A DNA stretch of 6,612 nucleotides from JBFLVN01 sp040758475. GTDB lineage: Bacteria; JAGRBM01. Shown one piece after another: positions 5,010 to 6,612 of this stretch (its first letter is position 1; the number at the start of each line of letters is the position of its first letter). The notes beneath the pieces are model-generated. The model searched no databases and had not been told where the DNA came from. It was given only the letters and a program-made list of their open reading frames with translations. Where the stretch lies: assembly GCA_040758475.1 (NCBI GenBank), contig JBFLVN010000207.1, forward strand, positions 1 to 6,612, written 5' to 3'. A program made the position numbers and the translations under genes.

Positions 5010-5900
5010 GTGGAAGAACGGGTCAGCAAGATTCTCGCCCACGCGGGCGTCGCCGCACGGCGCAAGGCGGAACAACTCATCCGCGCGGGCCGCGTCCAGG
5101 TAAACGGCCAGATCGTCCGGGAACCCGGCGCCAAGGCCGATCCCGAAAAAGACGCGATCCGCTTGGACGGCGAGCGCGTGGGCCAGAAAAAGCGCCGCCA
5201 CCACTACATCATCCTCCACAAGCCCCTCCAGATGATGACCACCATGAAGGACGAGGAAGGGCGCCCCTGCGTGGGGGATCTCCTCGAAAAGACCGACGTA
5301 CGCCTCTATCCGGCCGGACGGCTCGACTGGGATTCGGAAGGCCTTCTCATCCTCACAGACGACGGCGAGTTCGCCAACCACATCATGCACCCGCGCTACG
5401 AGGTGCCCAAGACGTACCTCGCCAAGGTGGAAGGAAAGCCCACGCTCCAGGCGCTCGAAAAACTTAGGCGGGGCGTCATCCTGGACGATGGCCCCACGCT
5501 GCCCGCCAAGGTGGAAGTCGTCCGCCGGGGGGAGCAACACGACTGGCTGCAAATCACCATCACGGAGGGAAGAAACCGGATCGTCCGCCGGATGTGCGAG
5601 CGCGTGCGCTTTCCGGTGATCAAGTTAAAGCGCGTGGGCATCGGGCCCCTTCGCCTGGGGAATCTTCCGCCCGGCGCCTGGCGCCCGTTCTCGGCGGAGG
5701 AGATGCAATTCGTCTCCGACCTCACGGCCGGCCGGCCCATCTCGGGCCTTCCCGCCGGGCGCCCCGAAAAACCGCCGCGCGGCGAAGGGTTCGCCCGCGC
5801 CAAACCTCCGCGCGTGCAGCCCGGCTACAAGAAGCGCCACCGCGTGAGTAACGAGCGCGAACGGGCCCGTTCCAAAGAAAGACGCCGCCGCGCTCCTTGA
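5010..5900 (+). CDS. rluB: 23S rRNA pseudouridine synthase, RluB/RsuA family
   Basis: Converts a uridine of 23S rRNA to pseudouridine during ribosome assembly (U2605 in the E. coli RluB case). The protein is 296 residues from GTG 5010. Residues 1-60 are an S4 RNA-binding domain (VSKILAHAGVAARRKAEQLI, then RVQVNG). The synthase domain follows, with the family motif GRLDWDSEGLLILTDDG and catalytic-type D106. Then come YEVPKTYLAKVEG and RNRIVRRMCE (188-197) with LKRVGIGPLRLGNL. A Lys/Arg-rich tail of about 50 residues ends the protein. The GTG start gives the MEERVSKILAHAG N-terminus normal for the family. A longer frame from TTG 4923 would overlap the membrane protein gene and add unrelated sequence. 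The ribosome binding site (AGGG, 5003-5006) is weak and close. It lies 43 bp after the membrane protein gene and may be cotranscribed. In many bacteria rluB neighbours scpAB. Confidence 0.9.
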   Translation: MEERVSKILAHAGVAARRKAEQLIRAGRVQVNGQIVREPGAKADPEKDAIRLDGERVGQKKRRHHYIILHKPLQMMTTMKDEEGRPCVGDLLEKTDVRLYPAGRLDWDSEGLLILTDDGEFANHIMHPRYEVPKTYLAKVEGKPTLQALEKLRRGVILDDGPTLPAKVEVVRRGEQHDWLQITITEGRNRIVRRMCERVRFPVIKLKRVGIGPLRLGNLPPGAWRPFSAEEMQFVSDLTAGRPISGLPAGRPEKPPRGEGFARAKPPRVQPGYKKRHRVSNERERARSKERRRRAP

Positions 5901-5925
5901 CTCCCCCACCCCCCACGACTACACA
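5897..5925 (+). promoter_or_regulatory. Candidate promoter for the initiator tRNA
   Basis: TTGACT (5897-5902, five of six -35 bases) and TACACA (5920-5925, weak -10) are 17 bp apart. The -35 box overlaps the rluB stop codon. The predicted start would fall almost at the mature tRNA 5' end, leaving little or no leader. The C-rich spacer and the weak -10 lower confidence; readthrough from rluB could also supply the tRNA. Confidence 0.4.
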
Positions 5926-5930
5926 AGGCG

Positions 5931-6007
<77 letters not shown>

Positions 6008-6016
6008 AGTGATTCC

Positions 6017-6049
6017 AAGGGGTTGGCCAAACTGGCCAGCCCCTTTTGA
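6017..6049 (+). terminator. Intrinsic terminator after tRNA-fMet
   Basis: AAGGGGTTGGCCA (6017-6029) pairs with TGGCCAGCCCCTT (6033-6045) around an AAC loop: a 13-bp stem with one T-G wobble. It is followed by TTGATTTT (6046-6053). The T-rich side is on the plus strand, 9 nt after the tRNA CCA. The minus-strand reading of the same stem has no T run, so it may work only weakly for the converging beta-propeller gene. Confidence 0.88.
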
Positions 6050-6086
6050 TTTTGCGGGGCCATTTTGGGGCCAGATAGGCGCTTGC

Positions 6087-6612
6087 CTATGGAGCATAGG
6101 TCATGGCCTGGACGTTGGCCGGCAAGGCCCCGACCTCCGTCGTTTCGGCAGTGACCGTATCGATCGTGACTAGCGACGCGCCTCCAGCCCGATCCATTTC
6201 GATCCCGTAAAGAACGTTGCCAATAAAATTGATTGCCCTGACTGTATCGGAAGTCGAGGAATTCTGCGTGAACACGTCGATCGTGGCGATGACTCCAGTA
6301 GCCGGGGTAATCGTTCCCAAAATATTGTCGGTATCGTAGGTGGCGACATAAAGCACGCCGTTTGGCGCCCAGGCGATTCCGTTTCCCTCCCAACTACCGC
6401 CCCCGAAATCGTGATTGCCGATCGGCGTAACCTCCGCCGTAACCGTGTCGATCGTAACGAGCTCGTTGTCATTTCCGCCCGACCTGGATCCATCGGCGAC
6501 GAGCCCGTAAAGCGTACTCCCACGAAATGCTAACCCCGCAATGGACTCATAGGCCGTAGCACCATCCACCAGATCATCAATGACAGTGCCAGCCCCGGTT
6601 TCAGGATCGATC
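6087..6612 (-). CDS. Beta-propeller-like repeat protein, C-terminal part (5' end beyond right edge)
   Basis: The minus-strand frame is open from the window edge to TAG at 6087-6089, giving 174-175 visible codons. An internal GTG at 6569 is not the likely start, because the frame continues upstream with similar sequence (IDPETGAG). The protein is built of repeats of about 45-50 residues with the pattern hydrophobic-LYG, then LVTIDTVTAE-T-hG. Copies of LVTIDTVTAE occur twice about 96 residues apart, with an intermediate version GTITPATGVIATI, and strands like IAGLAFRGSTLYGL, GIAWAPNGVLYVATYD and VRAINFIGNVLYGIE. This is the strand pattern of beta-propeller blades of the NHL or DUF4394-like kind. 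The final VQAMTYAP would be a partial blade, as in a velcro-type ring closure. Such proteins are usually secreted or surface-exposed and bind partners; the signal peptide would be outside the window. No enzymatic motif is seen. It converges on the tRNA terminator. Confidence 0.7.
   Translation of the reverse strand, partial: IDPETGAGTVIDDLVDGATAYESIAGLAFRGSTLYGLVADGSRSGGNDNELVTIDTVTAEVTPIGNHDFGGGSWEGNGIAWAPNGVLYVATYDTDNILGTITPATGVIATIDVFTQNSSTSDTVRAINFIGNVLYGIEMDRAGGASLVTIDTVTAETTEVGALPANVQAMTYAP

Overview
The window is a GC-rich bacterial chromosome segment. The scpA-scpB-rluB gene set, the initiator tRNA and the codon usage point to a Gram-negative-type bacterium of a deep or poorly sampled lineage (for example Acidobacteriota, NC10, Tectomicrobia or a deltaproteobacterial group). 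Nothing in the sequence fixes the phylum, so this assignment is a guess.

Layout. Positions 1-1478 hold the 3' part of scpA and the whole of scpB, translationally coupled through an ATGA overlap. They encode the kleisin and its partner in the SMC chromosome-condensation complex. Converging on scpB is a small minus-strand gene (1514-1696) for a 60-residue zinc-ribbon protein. A gene-free stretch follows (1697-2010), AT-rich at about 1800-1945. It carries two copies of an 18-nt GACTGGAC...AGTCC operator-like palindrome, a perfect 15-bp palindrome and a candidate sigma70 promoter.

Positions 2011-4966 form a three-gene redox module. It comprises a 650-residue GMC-family FAD oxidoreductase with a fused N-terminal helical domain and a four-cysteine cluster motif, a 171-residue soluble partner protein and a 141-residue four-helix membrane protein. 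The genes run in one direction with short gaps, and the downstream operator sits just after the candidate promoter. This looks like a repressor-controlled, membrane-linked alcohol, sterol or sugar dehydrogenase system. Its substrate and electron acceptor are not visible. rluB (5010-5900, a 23S rRNA pseudouridine synthase) follows directly and may be cotranscribed. Because scpA, scpB and rluB are neighbours in many bacteria, the redox module plus the zinc-ribbon gene looks like an insertion into a conserved housekeeping neighbourhood.

Positions 5931-6007 are an initiator tRNA-fMet with encoded CCA, followed by a strong intrinsic terminator (6017-6049). From the right edge, a minus-strand gene (6087-6612, its 3' part only) for a repeat-built beta-propeller-like protein converges on the tRNA.

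The part most worth following up is the redox module with its operator pair. The flavoenzyme, the separate partner protein and the membrane protein may form one complex.
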